NCBI RefSeq assembly: GCF_002939985.1
Contig: NZ_MDFM01000003.1
Location: forward strand, 1-64,000
Length of the DNA: 64,000 bases
Direction: 5' to 3'
Source: Xanthomonas hortorum pv. cynarae
GTDB taxonomy: Bacteria; Pseudomonadota; Gammaproteobacteria; Xanthomonadales; Xanthomonadaceae
The notes under the pieces are model-generated. The model worked only from the letters and a program-made list of their open reading frames with translations, was not told the origin of the DNA and did not search any database. Positions within the stretch are counted from its first letter, which is position 1; each line of letters begins with the position of its first letter. Below are positions 6,847-14,308 of the stretch, one piece after another. A program made the position numbers and the translations under genes.

Positions 6847-7202
6847 GGCATTGACGCGGAGGATGACCCATACATTCCCCAACAGGCTGAGCATAAGCCT
6901 CCTGGCGTTGCACTGCTGCGATGGTCTTTTCCTGTTCGCCAACGGAGTGCGGTGGCCGCAGCTGTTCCCGAGGGCCGGCAGCAATTCTTGAAATAATCCT
7001 TTTCTGACAGAAATTTAGCTTACTTTTTGCTTTTTTTATACGGATCCCTGCCGACCCTCGATCGGCTTGTATTACATCTCGATGTGATCGAGCGCTTCGG
7101 TGCGAAGTCTTGGAGCAGAGGGGTTCAACATCCGATTCCACGGGCGCTTACGAGAAGGCCGATTGAGGCCGTGAGGAGGGTTCATGTCAAAGCGAAGGAA
7201 GT
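6847..7202. other. Gene-free stretch with effector-cassette repeat
   Basis: I see no convincing gene. The interval holds ACGGATCCCTGCCGACCCTC (7040-7059), 17/20 to 18/20 identical to the copies at 4917 and 16861, and a T-rich tract (7022-7037) beside it. Confidence 0.45.
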
Positions 7203-8240
7203 TCAGGCGCCCGAAGCGGCAATTCGATCTCTCACCTCATCCGGCATCAGGCGCTCGCGCCTGCCGGCGTGAAGCGTCCTCAGTCCCCACTCCCATGCAA
7301 TGTCTTGCTCTGCGACCCATCGCCTGGCGTTCTCGCTGGATTGTTCGACCGGCTGAGTCAGCCGAAAGCGTGGTCCGAGCCCAAAGAACAGATCGAAACC
7401 AAAATCAATCGTCAGCAACCGACGCAGCTGCCGAGTATGCCCGCCCGGGAGATAGCCATCCCATCCAGCGTCCTCTAGCTGCAGTACGACGCGGGAGAAG
7501 CAGAAAGCCTGCCTCTGCATGATCCTTGGATGCAGATCAAACGCAAGCTCCTTGTCTTCTGCCAACGGAAAAATGAAGCAGATGAAGTAGGCGAACAGCT
7601 CCTCTGCGATCTCCCACAGCGGACCCTCAATCGTGGCCAGGAACAGGCTAGCGTGCAGCGAACGCCCGAGTTCAAAAGCCAGCCCTTGATTTCCTGCTTC
7701 ATGCGCTTCTCGAAGCAATACGACGAGCGCGGCTAGGCTATCCAGGCCCGCTTGTCCCTCCAGGCGCCGAGTCACTTGGCGCGTTGCTTTACGCCGCACA
7801 TAGCGTCCACGCTCCAACGCCTGCTGATCGAAGATCGCCATCTGGATCCCGGGCCCCAACCGCTTTAGCAGTATGTCGGCATTTGCCCCAACAGGGCGGG
7901 AGATGTCCAGCGCGTCCCAAGCTGCTGCCATGAGGATTTCACTGGAGCCTGCCATGGCTGCTTCTGTGATGCGGAGAGTCTCGGCGCCGGGGACGTGCTT
8001 ACCCAGGGCGTACTTGGCCCACAAATTGTGATGGTGCTCGCCCTTGAGGTAGGTGCCGGGCTGCAAAACCTGACCCAGGCGATAGGCCGTCGGACGGCCC
8101 ATACGCGCCCGCAGCCCCTCGAACCATAAGCCAACCTTCAGCACGTTCAAGGCCTTCTCAGCGGAACGGTTTGCGTTCGATTCGGCTAAGCGAACTACCG
8201 CTTTTACCCGGCCAAGTTTGTAGTCCTTGATCTGTATCAA
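7203..8240 (-). CDS. Unknown protein, transposon cargo
   Basis: This is a 345-residue soluble protein that I do not recognise. It begins MIQIKDYKLGRVKAVVRLAE and is mainly helical and rich in Leu, Ala and Arg, with no signal peptide or membrane segment. Segments that stand out are a basic ERGRYVRRKATRQVTRRLEG (about 142-161) and a hydrophobic/aromatic stretch LFAYFICFIFPLAEDKELAF. It is divergent from the small HTH gene at 8335, with a 94-bp gap that must hold both promoters, which suggests the HTH protein may control it. The long intact frame in an element full of decayed genes suggests selection. Confidence 0.7.
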   Translation of the reverse strand: MIQIKDYKLGRVKAVVRLAESNANRSAEKALNVLKVGLWFEGLRARMGRPTAYRLGQVLQPGTYLKGEHHHNLWAKYALGKHVPGAETLRITEAAMAGSSEILMAAAWDALDISRPVGANADILLKRLGPGIQMAIFDQQALERGRYVRRKATRQVTRRLEGQAGLDSLAALVVLLREAHEAGNQGLAFELGRSLHASLFLATIEGPLWEIAEELFAYFICFIFPLAEDKELAFDLHPRIMQRQAFCFSRVVLQLEDAGWDGYLPGGHTRQLRRLLTIDFGFDLFFGLGPRFRLTQPVEQSSENARRWVAEQDIAWEWGLRTLHAGRRERLMPDEVRDRIAASGA

Positions 8241-8334
8241 TGGCTTATCGACTCATTGCGGTGCAATTTAGAGTAACGCGGAAGCCCTCAGTTTCCTTCT
8301 GGGCGACTATCGGTGCAATCGTTACGCTAGCGGC

Positions 8335-8622
8335 ATGACAGAGCGTGACGAACACATCGGCGCGTTGGCCAAAGTCCTGGAGCAGGATCTGTTGCACCAC
8401 TACGGCCCGGTGATCGGCCAGGATGATCTGCGCCAAGCACTGGGCTACACCTCGCTGGATGCGTTCCGGCAGGCTCTGTCCCGTGACTCGCTGCCGGTGC
8501 CGGTGTTCCCCATCCCTAATCGCCGCGGCAAATACGCGCTTGCCAAAGACATTGCGCACTGGCTGGCAGGCTTGCGCGACCAAGCCATCCGGGCATCGCA
8601 CCCAAACGGAAACACGCCATGA
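8335..8622 (+). CDS. Small winged-helix/HTH DNA-binding protein, transposon cargo
   Basis: This 95-residue basic protein begins MTERDEHIGALAKVLEQDLL. The pattern HHYGPVIGQDDLRQALGYTS then DAFRQALSRDSLPVPVF, with a strand-turn-strand RRGKYALAKDIAHWL, resembles the repF-like gene at 12335 (RFGPLLSMAQLASVLDRSPD, RRVYFRTSQIAEVL). Both look like short HTH proteins that recognise DNA through a helix plus wing. It is transcribed divergently from the 7203 gene. A regulator of that pair is the best guess. Confidence 0.65.
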   Translation: MTERDEHIGALAKVLEQDLLHHYGPVIGQDDLRQALGYTSLDAFRQALSRDSLPVPVFPIPNRRGKYALAKDIAHWLAGLRDQAIRASHPNGNTP

Positions 8623-8694
8623 CTGCGAACATGGAAGACAGGGGGTCAGCATGACCTGACGACTCCCACCGCCATTCCACACGTGGGAAATGCA

Positions 8695-8728
8695 AAAGCC
8701 CCCAAGCGCGTCAACGCTTGGGGGCTTT
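8695..8728. terminator. Strong hairpin between cargo and istA
   Basis: AAAGCCCCCAAGCG / CGTCAA / CGCTTGGGGGCTTT is a perfect 14-bp stem with a 6-nt loop. It lies 72 bp after the HTH gene and 156 bp before istA. The T-rich side (CTTTTGCATTT) follows the stem on the minus strand, so it may act both ways, separating cargo transcripts from the transposase genes. Confidence 0.65.
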
Positions 8729-8883
8729 GAGGGTGTAGCTAGAACCTGTTCGCTGCATTCTCGGCATCCGCCCTCCCTTCGTCAATCCCTGTTTGTCAGC
8801 TCTTACGCGCTGGCGCGGGGGACTGTTGCCGCTGTTCTGGCCCGGATGCTGGTGCCTGGAACGAAGGCGGTGCAAGGAGTGCC

Positions 8884-10419
8884 ATGAATCCGTTGAAAGA
8901 CCTGTGCCGGTGCCTGCTGCGCACTGACCTGACCGATCGGCAGGTTGGTCAAAAGTTGAATCGCTCGCCGACCACGGTCGGCCGCTATCGCAAACGCCTG
9001 CGAGCCCTCTCACAATCGTGGGATGACATCGAGAGCATGGACGAAGTCGCGCTGGCGCGCCGATTGAATCCGGGCAAAAGTAGTGCGAAGAAGTTGCTCG
9101 TTGAACCGGATTGGTCGTATGTGCACGCCGAGCTGCAGCGGCGCGGCATGACGATCACGCTATTGCATGAGGAATATGCCCTTGGCTTGGAAGCCGGGGC
9201 GATGTCAGAGACCGAGTTCCGACGCCGCTACCGCCGCTATGCGCGTAAGCGAGGACTGGTCATGCGTCAGGTGCGTGTACCGGGACAACAGCTGTTTCTG
9301 GACTTCTCCGGAGTGCGCCCTTCGATCACTGATCAGATGAGCGGCGCAACAACCCCGGTGGAGCTCTTCGTGGCGGTCATGGGTGCCAGCCGCAAGACCT
9401 TCGTCTATGCCGTCGCAAGCCAGAAATCGGTTGACTGGATCGCTTGCAATGCAAAGGCGCTGGAGTTCTTTGCGGGCGTGCCCACCTATCTGGTGCCGGA
9501 TAACCTCAAGGCGGCGGTGACCTCCGTTTCCGGGCAGGACGGGGCACTGCTGAACATGACCTACGCCGAGTTTGCTGCGCACTACGACACCATGGTGCTG
9601 CCGGCACGTCCGCGCAAACCTAAGGACAAGGCGCCGGTGGAGATTGGGGTGCAACTGGCCCAGCGTTGGATCCTGGCGCGGCTGCGCAATCGGGTGTTCT
9701 TCTCGCTGGAGGAACTGAATCGCGCCATTGCCGAGCTAGTGGACCGCATGAACCTTCGTCCGATGCGTGGGTCCGGCGGAAAAAGCCGTCAGCAACTGTT
9801 CGAGGAACTGGACGGCCCCGCGCTGCGTCCCTGTCCGCAGATGCCCTACGAGTACGCAGAGTGGAAGCTTAAGGTCCCTGTGGGACAGGATTACCACGTC
9901 CCTTGGCAGGGCCACTTTTACTCGGTTCCTCACACATTGGTTGGCGCAAAGGTGAACTTGAAGGTCACCCGGGAGGCCGTAGCAGTCTTCCACCGCGACA
10001 AGCGGGTGGCCATGCATCCGCGCAGCGGCGAAGTGGGTGGATGTAGCACGTCACCGGAGCACCAGCCCCCGGCTCATCGCGCTTACGCACAAGACACGCC
10101 GGACGTACTGATGACATGGGCGCGTCAGCAAGGAGGCGCCCTGCATAAGTTCGTGCAACGACATAGCGCGACCCATCGCCGACCGGCACTGACCCTGCAA
10201 GCCTGTCGAGGGCTGCGACGCCTTGCGCGTGAACACGGGATCGAAAGGCTGCAGGCGGCCTGTGACCGGGCCGTACGCATCCAAGCAAACAGTGTCAGCT
10301 CGGTGAAGTCGATCCTGGTGCGCCATCTGGATCGCAGCGCATCTTGCGATGACAGTGCAAGCAACGATGACGCTCCACAGGCGCACGAAAACGTGCGCGG
10401 TGCTAACTACTACTCATAA
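8884..10419 (+). CDS. istA: IS21-family transposase IstA
   Basis: This 511-residue DDE transposase acts with IstB in cut-and-paste or replicative IS21 movement. An N-terminal HTH (DRQVGQKLNRSPTTVGRYRK, about 18-37) is followed by the catalytic core: D140 (LFLDFSG), D206 (VPDNLKAAV) and E253 (KAPVEIGVQLAQRW). The C-terminal domain HVPWQGHFYSVPHTLVGAKV (about 340-360) is typical of the family. AGGAG lies 5 nt before the ATG. The frame is intact, so the element could still be active. Confidence 0.95.
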   Translation: MNPLKDLCRCLLRTDLTDRQVGQKLNRSPTTVGRYRKRLRALSQSWDDIESMDEVALARRLNPGKSSAKKLLVEPDWSYVHAELQRRGMTITLLHEEYALGLEAGAMSETEFRRRYRRYARKRGLVMRQVRVPGQQLFLDFSGVRPSITDQMSGATTPVELFVAVMGASRKTFVYAVASQKSVDWIACNAKALEFFAGVPTYLVPDNLKAAVTSVSGQDGALLNMTYAEFAAHYDTMVLPARPRKPKDKAPVEIGVQLAQRWILARLRNRVFFSLEELNRAIAELVDRMNLRPMRGSGGKSRQQLFEELDGPALRPCPQMPYEYAEWKLKVPVGQDYHVPWQGHFYSVPHTLVGAKVNLKVTREAVAVFHRDKRVAMHPRSGEVGGCSTSPEHQPPAHRAYAQDTPDVLMTWARQQGGALHKFVQRHSATHRRPALTLQACRGLRRLAREHGIERLQAACDRAVRIQANSVSSVKSILVRHLDRSASCDDSASNDDAPQAHENVRGANYYS

Positions 10420-10434
10420 TTCAGGGAGAACATT

Positions 10435-11178
10435 ATGTCTTTGGAACATACGATTGATCAGCTACGAACGCTCAAATTGACCGGCATGGTGGCTGGCGTC
10501 GAACATCAACTCGCCCAATCCAGCTACGGAGCACTCGGCTTCGATCAGCGCCTTGGCCATCTGGTTGACGCCGAGGTGAGTCAGCGCGACAGCAAGCGCT
10601 TCACGCGCCTGATTCGCAATGCCAAGCTCAAGGTCTACGCCGAACCGGAGGCTATTGACTATCGTGTTGGGCGCGGGTTGGATCGATCAGTGATCGCGGA
10701 TTTGCTGACCTGTGGCTGGATTGAGCACCGCCAAAACGTTTTGGTCACTGGACAAACAGGTACTGGAAAGACCTGGTTGGCATGTGCCCTGGCCGTACAA
10801 GCCGCACGCCAAGGGATCACCGTAGGCTACCGGCGCGTAGGCCGCCTGTTGGAAGACATGGAGGTCGGGCATGCGGACGGCTCACTGGCCAAGCTTCGCA
10901 ATCAACTCGCCAGGACCGGACTACTAATCTTGGATGATTTCGGCCTGACGCCGCTGAGCAGCCGCGGACGTGCAGATCTACTGGAATTACTCGATGACCG
11001 TGTCGGCTCTGGCGCCACGATTGTGGCTGGCCAGATGCCAGTGCAGGACTGGCATGCGTTTATCCATGACCCTGCTTTGGCTGATGCCATCATGGATCGA
11101 CTGATTCACAGAAGCCACAAACTAGCGCTCAAGGGTGAATCCATGCGAAAGACGAAGGTGGCCAAGTCCGGGAAGTGA
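10435..11178 (+). CDS. istB: IS21-family helper ATPase IstB
   Basis: This 247-residue AAA+ ATPase assists IstA in target selection. The Walker A is GQTGTGKTW (105-113), the Walker B is LLILDDFGL (about 161-169), and TIVAGQMPVQDWH is the following sensor region. It starts 15 bp after istA with GGGAG 6 nt upstream, so it is co-transcribed. Its stop is 103 bp from the transposon's right end. Confidence 0.95.
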   Translation: MSLEHTIDQLRTLKLTGMVAGVEHQLAQSSYGALGFDQRLGHLVDAEVSQRDSKRFTRLIRNAKLKVYAEPEAIDYRVGRGLDRSVIADLLTCGWIEHRQNVLVTGQTGTGKTWLACALAVQAARQGITVGYRRVGRLLEDMEVGHADGSLAKLRNQLARTGLLILDDFGLTPLSSRGRADLLELLDDRVGSGATIVAGQMPVQDWHAFIHDPALADAIMDRLIHRSHKLALKGESMRKTKVAKSGK

Positions 11179-11190
11179 AGATTGGCGGCG

Positions 11191-11281
11191 CTGTCCAGCG
11201 CTTCTGGCGCTCGCATCCAATTCATTTGGCGGCGGTGTCCAGTTCCGTCGCCGATGAGTGTCCAGTTGGTTGGCTTTTCGT
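11191..11281. repeat. Transposon right-end repeats
   Basis: GTCCAG cores at 11193, 11237 and 11260 (the latter two as GTGTCCAGTT) lie at about 22-bp multiples and are the inverse of the left-end CTGGAC repeats. The last, with TTGGTTGGCTTTTCGT, forms the terminal inverted repeat ending at 11281. Confidence 0.65.
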
Positions 11282-11289
11282 AGTCGCAT
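11282..11289. repeat. Target-site duplication, right copy
   Basis: AGTCGCAT is identical to 3242-3249, and the same repC codons (M-R-L) are cut at both places. Confidence 0.85.
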
Positions 11290-11463
11290 GTCATCAGCAC
11301 CAAGAGGCTCGAAGCCGACAAACCGCGCTTGTTCATTCTCGGCGTAGTGATACGTCACATCGAGCTTGAGCCTCTTCCGTTCGCCGCGCTTGAGACTGCG
11401 GAACAAACCGGGGACCAGGCAATGCATCGGATCGTGCCGGGCATGTGTAAGGTCAAAAGCCAT
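11282..11463 (-). pseudogene. repC: IncQ-type replication initiator RepC, N-terminal part (split gene)
   Basis: These are the first 60 codons of repC. FDLTHARHDPMHCLVPGLFR and SLKRGERKRLKLDVTY match the RSF1010 RepC start (HVRHDPAHCLAPGLFRALKRGERKR), ending FEPLGADDMR. The reading frame then enters transposon DNA. The remainder is at 2554-3241. ATG at 11463 has GGAGG 7 nt upstream and overlaps the repA stop by 11 nt, matching the coupled repA-repC order of IncQ plasmids. With the gene interrupted, the IncQ origin here is probably non-functional. Confidence 0.9.
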
Positions 11464-12331
11464 CGCTTCGCCTCCGGCCATCACGTCCCTTTTCTTCATT
11501 CTTGCTGGCTTCATGCAGCTCCACTGGCACCAGAACGCCGCCTGCGTGCCGCATGTACCAGCGATCAAGCGTCGTAGCGTCGTAGTTCTGCTTGTTAACG
11601 CCGAAACGCACGAAGTAGCTGCGGCGCTCATTGCCGATGGGCTGCCGGTCATGGGCGCGGTCGCTAAGGCGCTTCGCCTCGTCCTCAGTCATGCGCGCGA
11701 CATAACCGCACCACCTGGCGTTGTCGATCAGCGCGGAAGCGCCACGCGCGGCCTGCTGCTGGTCGGTTTGGCCTTCGCGGGCACTTCCCTTGCTGACGTA
11801 GTGCAGGTAGAGCACGGATGCGCCCGTGGTAGCCGCGACCTGCTCGAACACGGCCACGAGGTGGGCCATGCTGCCATTGCTGTTCTCATCGAGGGCGTGG
11901 ATGCGGCTCAGGGTGTCCAGCACGATCAGCCTGGCCCCGGCGCTGTACTCAATGACGCGGCGCAAGTGAGCCTCGTCCATGACGTTCAAGCGCTTACCCA
12001 TGATTGGCTCAAGCGCAAGGTTCTCTGCGATGGCTTGGCGTGCTGCGTGTTCGAGGTGCTGGCCGATGGCGTGAATGCGCCGCACAAGCGCGGACGGCGG
12101 GTCTTCCCCAGCCAGATAAACCACGCGCCCGGAGTGTGCGGGAGCCAGGCCCACGAGGTCGCCGCCGGCAACGCTGCATGCGATGCTCATGGCCGCTTCC
12201 AGCGCCCAGAAGCTCTTACCGGTGGCTCCTGGAGCAACGAGCGCGCCCACGGTTCCCGCCAGGAAGCCCGGCCATATGAAGTCCAGCACCGGCGGTTCGC
12301 ACTCGAACGCCGCCAGGACGTCAATCGCCAC
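11453..12331 (-). CDS. repA: IncQ-type replicative helicase RepA
   Basis: This 292-residue RecA-fold hexameric helicase resembles RSF1010 RepA, which opens oriV after RepC binding. The order of motifs matches: LAGTVGALVAPGATGKSFWA (Walker A about 34-41), VVYLAGEDPPSALVRRIHA, RLIVLDTLSRIHALDENSNG (Walker B), VLYLHYVSKGSAREGQ, QQQAARGASALIDNARW, and FVRFGVNKQNYDATTLDRW. It is slightly longer than RSF1010 RepA (279). It lies 3 bp after the repF-like gene and overlaps repC. The frame is intact. Confidence 0.92.
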   Translation of the reverse strand: MAIDVLAAFECEPPVLDFIWPGFLAGTVGALVAPGATGKSFWALEAAMSIACSVAGGDLVGLAPAHSGRVVYLAGEDPPSALVRRIHAIGQHLEHAARQAIAENLALEPIMGKRLNVMDEAHLRRVIEYSAGARLIVLDTLSRIHALDENSNGSMAHLVAVFEQVAATTGASVLYLHYVSKGSAREGQTDQQQAARGASALIDNARWCGYVARMTEDEAKRLSDRAHDRQPIGNERRSYFVRFGVNKQNYDATTLDRWYMRHAGGVLVPVELHEASKNEEKGRDGRRRSDGF

Positions 12332-12334
12332 GAC

Positions 12335-12568
12335 TCAGTTCCCCGTTCCGTATAGGGACTCGTCGCTCAACACCTCGGCGATCTGCGAGGTTCGGAAGTA
12401 GACGCGCCGACCGATCTTGAAGCGAGCCTTGTTGATTCGCCCCGCCCATTCGCTCGCCGTACGCAAACTGACCCGCAGTCCATCCGGTGATCGATCCAGG
12501 ACAGAGGCGAGCTGCGCCATGCTCAGCAGCGGGCCGAAGCGTTGCAGCAGCGTGTCTTCTATCGTCAT
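12335..12568 (-). CDS. Small HTH protein preceding repA (RepF-like regulator)
   Basis: This 77-residue basic protein begins MTIEDTLLQRFGPLLSMAQL, with a helix-turn-helix-like ASVLDRSPDGLRVSLRT and a wing RFKIGRRVYFRTSQIAEVL. First gene of the repA-repC operon, it sits where IncQ plasmids have their small repressor, so autoregulation of replication is likely, although its sequence is not clearly that of RSF1010 RepF. The start at 12568 has GGAGG 8 nt upstream; an earlier ATG at 12589 lacks one. It is related in pattern to the cargo gene at 8335. Its promoter region is duplicated in front of traK. Confidence 0.7.
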   Translation of the reverse strand: MTIEDTLLQRFGPLLSMAQLASVLDRSPDGLRVSLRTASEWAGRINKARFKIGRRVYFRTSQIAEVLSDESLYGTGN

Positions 12569-12665
12569 TGCGTAAACCTCCGTTATCAACCGAATTGCTA
12601 CGAAGGTTAGGTGTTATGGGGATTGCCTACATCTTATTAGTTGTCCAAAATGGTTGACATGAAGA
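12569..12665. repeat. Duplicated divergent promoter region, copy B
   Basis: This aligns with 1937-2030 across about 95 bp. It serves the repF-like-repA-repC operon (minus strand) and the 12650 gene (plus strand). The conserved distal end TTGACATGAAG is either a -35 box or the first codons of the rightward gene. Confidence 0.65.
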
Positions 12666-13639
12666 ACGATACAACCATTGTCACCTGGGAAGGCTGCGAT
12701 CCCACTGTCTCGGAAGCCATCGAGCAGTTCGAGGATCGCTGGCGGCCGTATTCCGCCTCCTCGCGTCGCTACCCCATCGTTGGGCTGATACAGGAACTCA
12801 TTGACCCCGCCGTGGCTGCGTACACGGCGACGCTGCCGAAACGCTACTTGGGCCATATCCCCGGAGCAGGAACAGGGGTGAGTTTCAGCGGAATCATTCG
12901 ACTGGTGGGACTTGATGCGATGGTTCGCATGCAGCGGCAGTTGCTGCGCCAGTTCATTAAGACGGGGGACAAGCAGACCTCAAGAGATCGGCGGTTTGTA
13001 GCGACACTCGAATCGTTGATCGGGCTTGTATGGGACTGCGCCTGCAAACGGCCGACGAAATCAAAGGTGCGCGACACACGACTGAATGGCGAGCGCCTTC
13101 AGGGGTTCTGCCGGTTCTGCGGATCACTCGCCGAGCTGACCTCATTCGCCGGCGGGAGCGATGATCCGAAAGCGGACGATCCAGAAGAAAAGCTTCGACT
13201 CAGCAGCCTGTATTGCCTGGATCATCGGCCTAAATTGCCGAGCGGCGCATGGAACCCTGTCTACAGACAAGCAAGGCGATCCTTAGCGCAATTCGACCTC
13301 GAACTGGCGAGACTCAGCCAACAATGCGCGAAGCCGGCCACTGCCCAGGTGAAATCGGGCGATCAATTAGTTGACAGCTACTTCTTCCACTACGTCGCGG
13401 ACCAGACCTTACAACCGGCGGACAAGGCGGAGTTGCGCAATCAAGCGCGGCTGATGGTGGACTCGAAGCTATCGGACCGCAAGAAGCAGATGCTGATGCT
13501 TCAGTGGTCTGGACTCAATCAGTCGGAGATTGCGCGGAAGCTGGGCATCGAACGCCAAGCAGTATCGAAGGCGCTGGCGTCGATCCCTGCGATATTCCAC
13601 CTGAGATCAAAATCACGCTCGTGGCGTCAACCGAATTGA
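12650..13639 (+). CDS. Unknown protein with C-terminal HTH and Cys cluster
   Basis: This protein of about 329 residues shows three parts. The N-terminal third carries RRYPIVGLIQELIDPAVAAY. The middle has CACKRP, CRFCGSLAEL and YCLDH (about 135-195), a possible zinc site. The C-terminal segment DRKKQMLMLQWSGLNQSEIA then RKLGIERQAVSKALA is a clear sigma-70-region-4/LuxR-like HTH. The start is uncertain: ATG at 12650 or 12659, neither with a good ribosome site. It is divergent from the replication operon, so a transcriptional regulator of plasmid functions is plausible. I do not recognise a named family. Confidence 0.7.
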   Translation: MVDMKNDTTIVTWEGCDPTVSEAIEQFEDRWRPYSASSRRYPIVGLIQELIDPAVAAYTATLPKRYLGHIPGAGTGVSFSGIIRLVGLDAMVRMQRQLLRQFIKTGDKQTSRDRRFVATLESLIGLVWDCACKRPTKSKVRDTRLNGERLQGFCRFCGSLAELTSFAGGSDDPKADDPEEKLRLSSLYCLDHRPKLPSGAWNPVYRQARRSLAQFDLELARLSQQCAKPATAQVKSGDQLVDSYFFHYVADQTLQPADKAELRNQARLMVDSKLSDRKKQMLMLQWSGLNQSEIARKLGIERQAVSKALASIPAIFHLRSKSRSWRQPN

Positions 13640-13718
13640 CCAACTAATAGGACGAATCAATCTGCGTCCACAGGCACCATCAGGCACATGCTCACAAGTG
13701 ATCGAAAGAGGCCGGGGG

Positions 13719-13964
13719 ATGCACTCAACGATAAGTAAGACGCTCATCAACCGCAAAAAGCTGCTGGCGATGATTCCTCTGTCTGAACGCACGATTTTCA
13801 ACATGGAGCAGCGCGGGGAGTTCCCGCGCCGGATCGCACTCACCAGCCGGAACGTCGCCTGGGACTTGGCCGAAGTCGAAGACTGGATCGAGGCGCGCAA
13901 GGCATCGGGCACTCAGGCCATGCGCCCCGGCTTCACCTCGTCGGTCGCAGCCGCCACTTTTTAG
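13719..13964 (+). CDS. alpA: AlpA-family phage/island regulator
   Basis: This is an 81-residue MerR-like winged HTH protein. LINRKKLLAMIPLSERTIFN then MEQRGEFPRRIALTSRNVAW and DLAEVEDWIEARKAS give the full AlpA pattern (recognition helix, PxR wing, W-x-E-x-V-x-W-I). AlpA proteins usually activate the integrase or excision genes of P4-type islands, which fits the integrase at 17731. GAGG lies about 7 nt before the ATG at 13719; an upstream GTG (13698) is less likely. The stop codon lies within a KorA-like palindrome. Confidence 0.85.
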   Translation: MHSTISKTLINRKKLLAMIPLSERTIFNMEQRGEFPRRIALTSRNVAWDLAEVEDWIEARKASGTQAMRPGFTSSVAAATF

Positions 13965-13973
13965 CGGCTAAAA
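13959..13973. promoter_or_regulatory. KorA-like operator palindrome, copy 3
   Basis: TTTTAGCGGCTAAAA overlaps the alpA stop codon and is followed 7 bp later by an RK2-like iteron (13980-13999), the same pairing as at 2313-2354. The symmetrical stem followed by AAAA/TTTT could also act as a weak bidirectional terminator. Confidence 0.5.
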
Positions 13974-13979
13974 CGCAGC

Positions 13980-13999
13980 GCCCCTCAAGTGTCAATGAA
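13980..13999 (-). repeat. RK2 oriV-like (TrfA-type) iteron, copy 3
   Basis: This is the same 20-mer as 2140-2159 (TTCATTGACACTTGAGGGGC on the minus strand). Here it stands alone, beside KorA-like copy 3. Confidence 0.6.
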
Positions 14000-14068
14000 A
14001 CCAGAGGCCATGCATGCAAGCTGCGTTAGCGTCGAGCATGCATGGCGTCATGACTACTTGCATGCATA

Positions 14069-14308
14069 TCAGCTAGCGCCCTTAACGCGTGGTTTGGCCG
14101 GGGCAGCTTTGGGCGAGGCGGCCACCGACCCGAAGGCCGCCAAGCGCCCTCGCATGGTGGCGGCGTCCTCACGGGCCTGGGCCGCTTCGATACGCGCGTG
14201 TCGCGCTTCTTGGCGGGCGTGATCCAGCTCCGTGCGCAGCACGCCAGCGCGGGCTTCGGCTGTGCTTGCCCGCTGCACAAGACTGACTGGCAACCTACGC
14301 CACTCCAT
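14069..14308 (-). CDS. Small coiled-coil protein (possible KfrA-like remnant)
   Basis: These 79 residues are mostly one Ala/Arg/Glu-rich helix (RTELDHARQEARHARIEAAQ, about 26-45) with a basic Pro/Lys tail. The pattern recalls the C-terminal alpha-helical tail of KfrA plasmid proteins, but the DNA-binding head is absent. Its ATG overlaps the previous gene's stop (TGATG), so the two are coupled. Function is not known. Confidence 0.5.
   Translation of the reverse strand: MEWRRLPVSLVQRASTAEARAGVLRTELDHARQEARHARIEAAQAREDAATMRGRLAAFGSVAASPKAAPAKPRVKGAS

Larger units (their letters stand above)
3250..11281 (+). mobile_element. 8,032-bp IS21-family transposon with effector cargo, inserted in repC
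   Basis: The ends are set by the 8-bp duplication in repC and by related termini: the left end carries AGCCAAGCAAGTGGACGCT (3257-3275), and the right end, read inward, AGCCAACCAACTGGACACT. Both ends hold further CTGGAC repeats at about 22-bp steps, a mark of IS21-like elements. istA and istB lie at the right end. The left two thirds carries xopAI, two decayed genes, and a divergent pair of unknown function. A simple IS21 copy is 2-2.5 kb, so this is a cargo-bearing relative. No IS21 end repeats are visible immediately upstream of istA, so the cargo appears to be inside the element. Confidence 0.8.

Noticed and set aside
14011..14067. Three ATGCATGC-type words as operators
   Set aside because: They are short and self-complementary by chance composition; spacing is irregular and no partner gene is clear.
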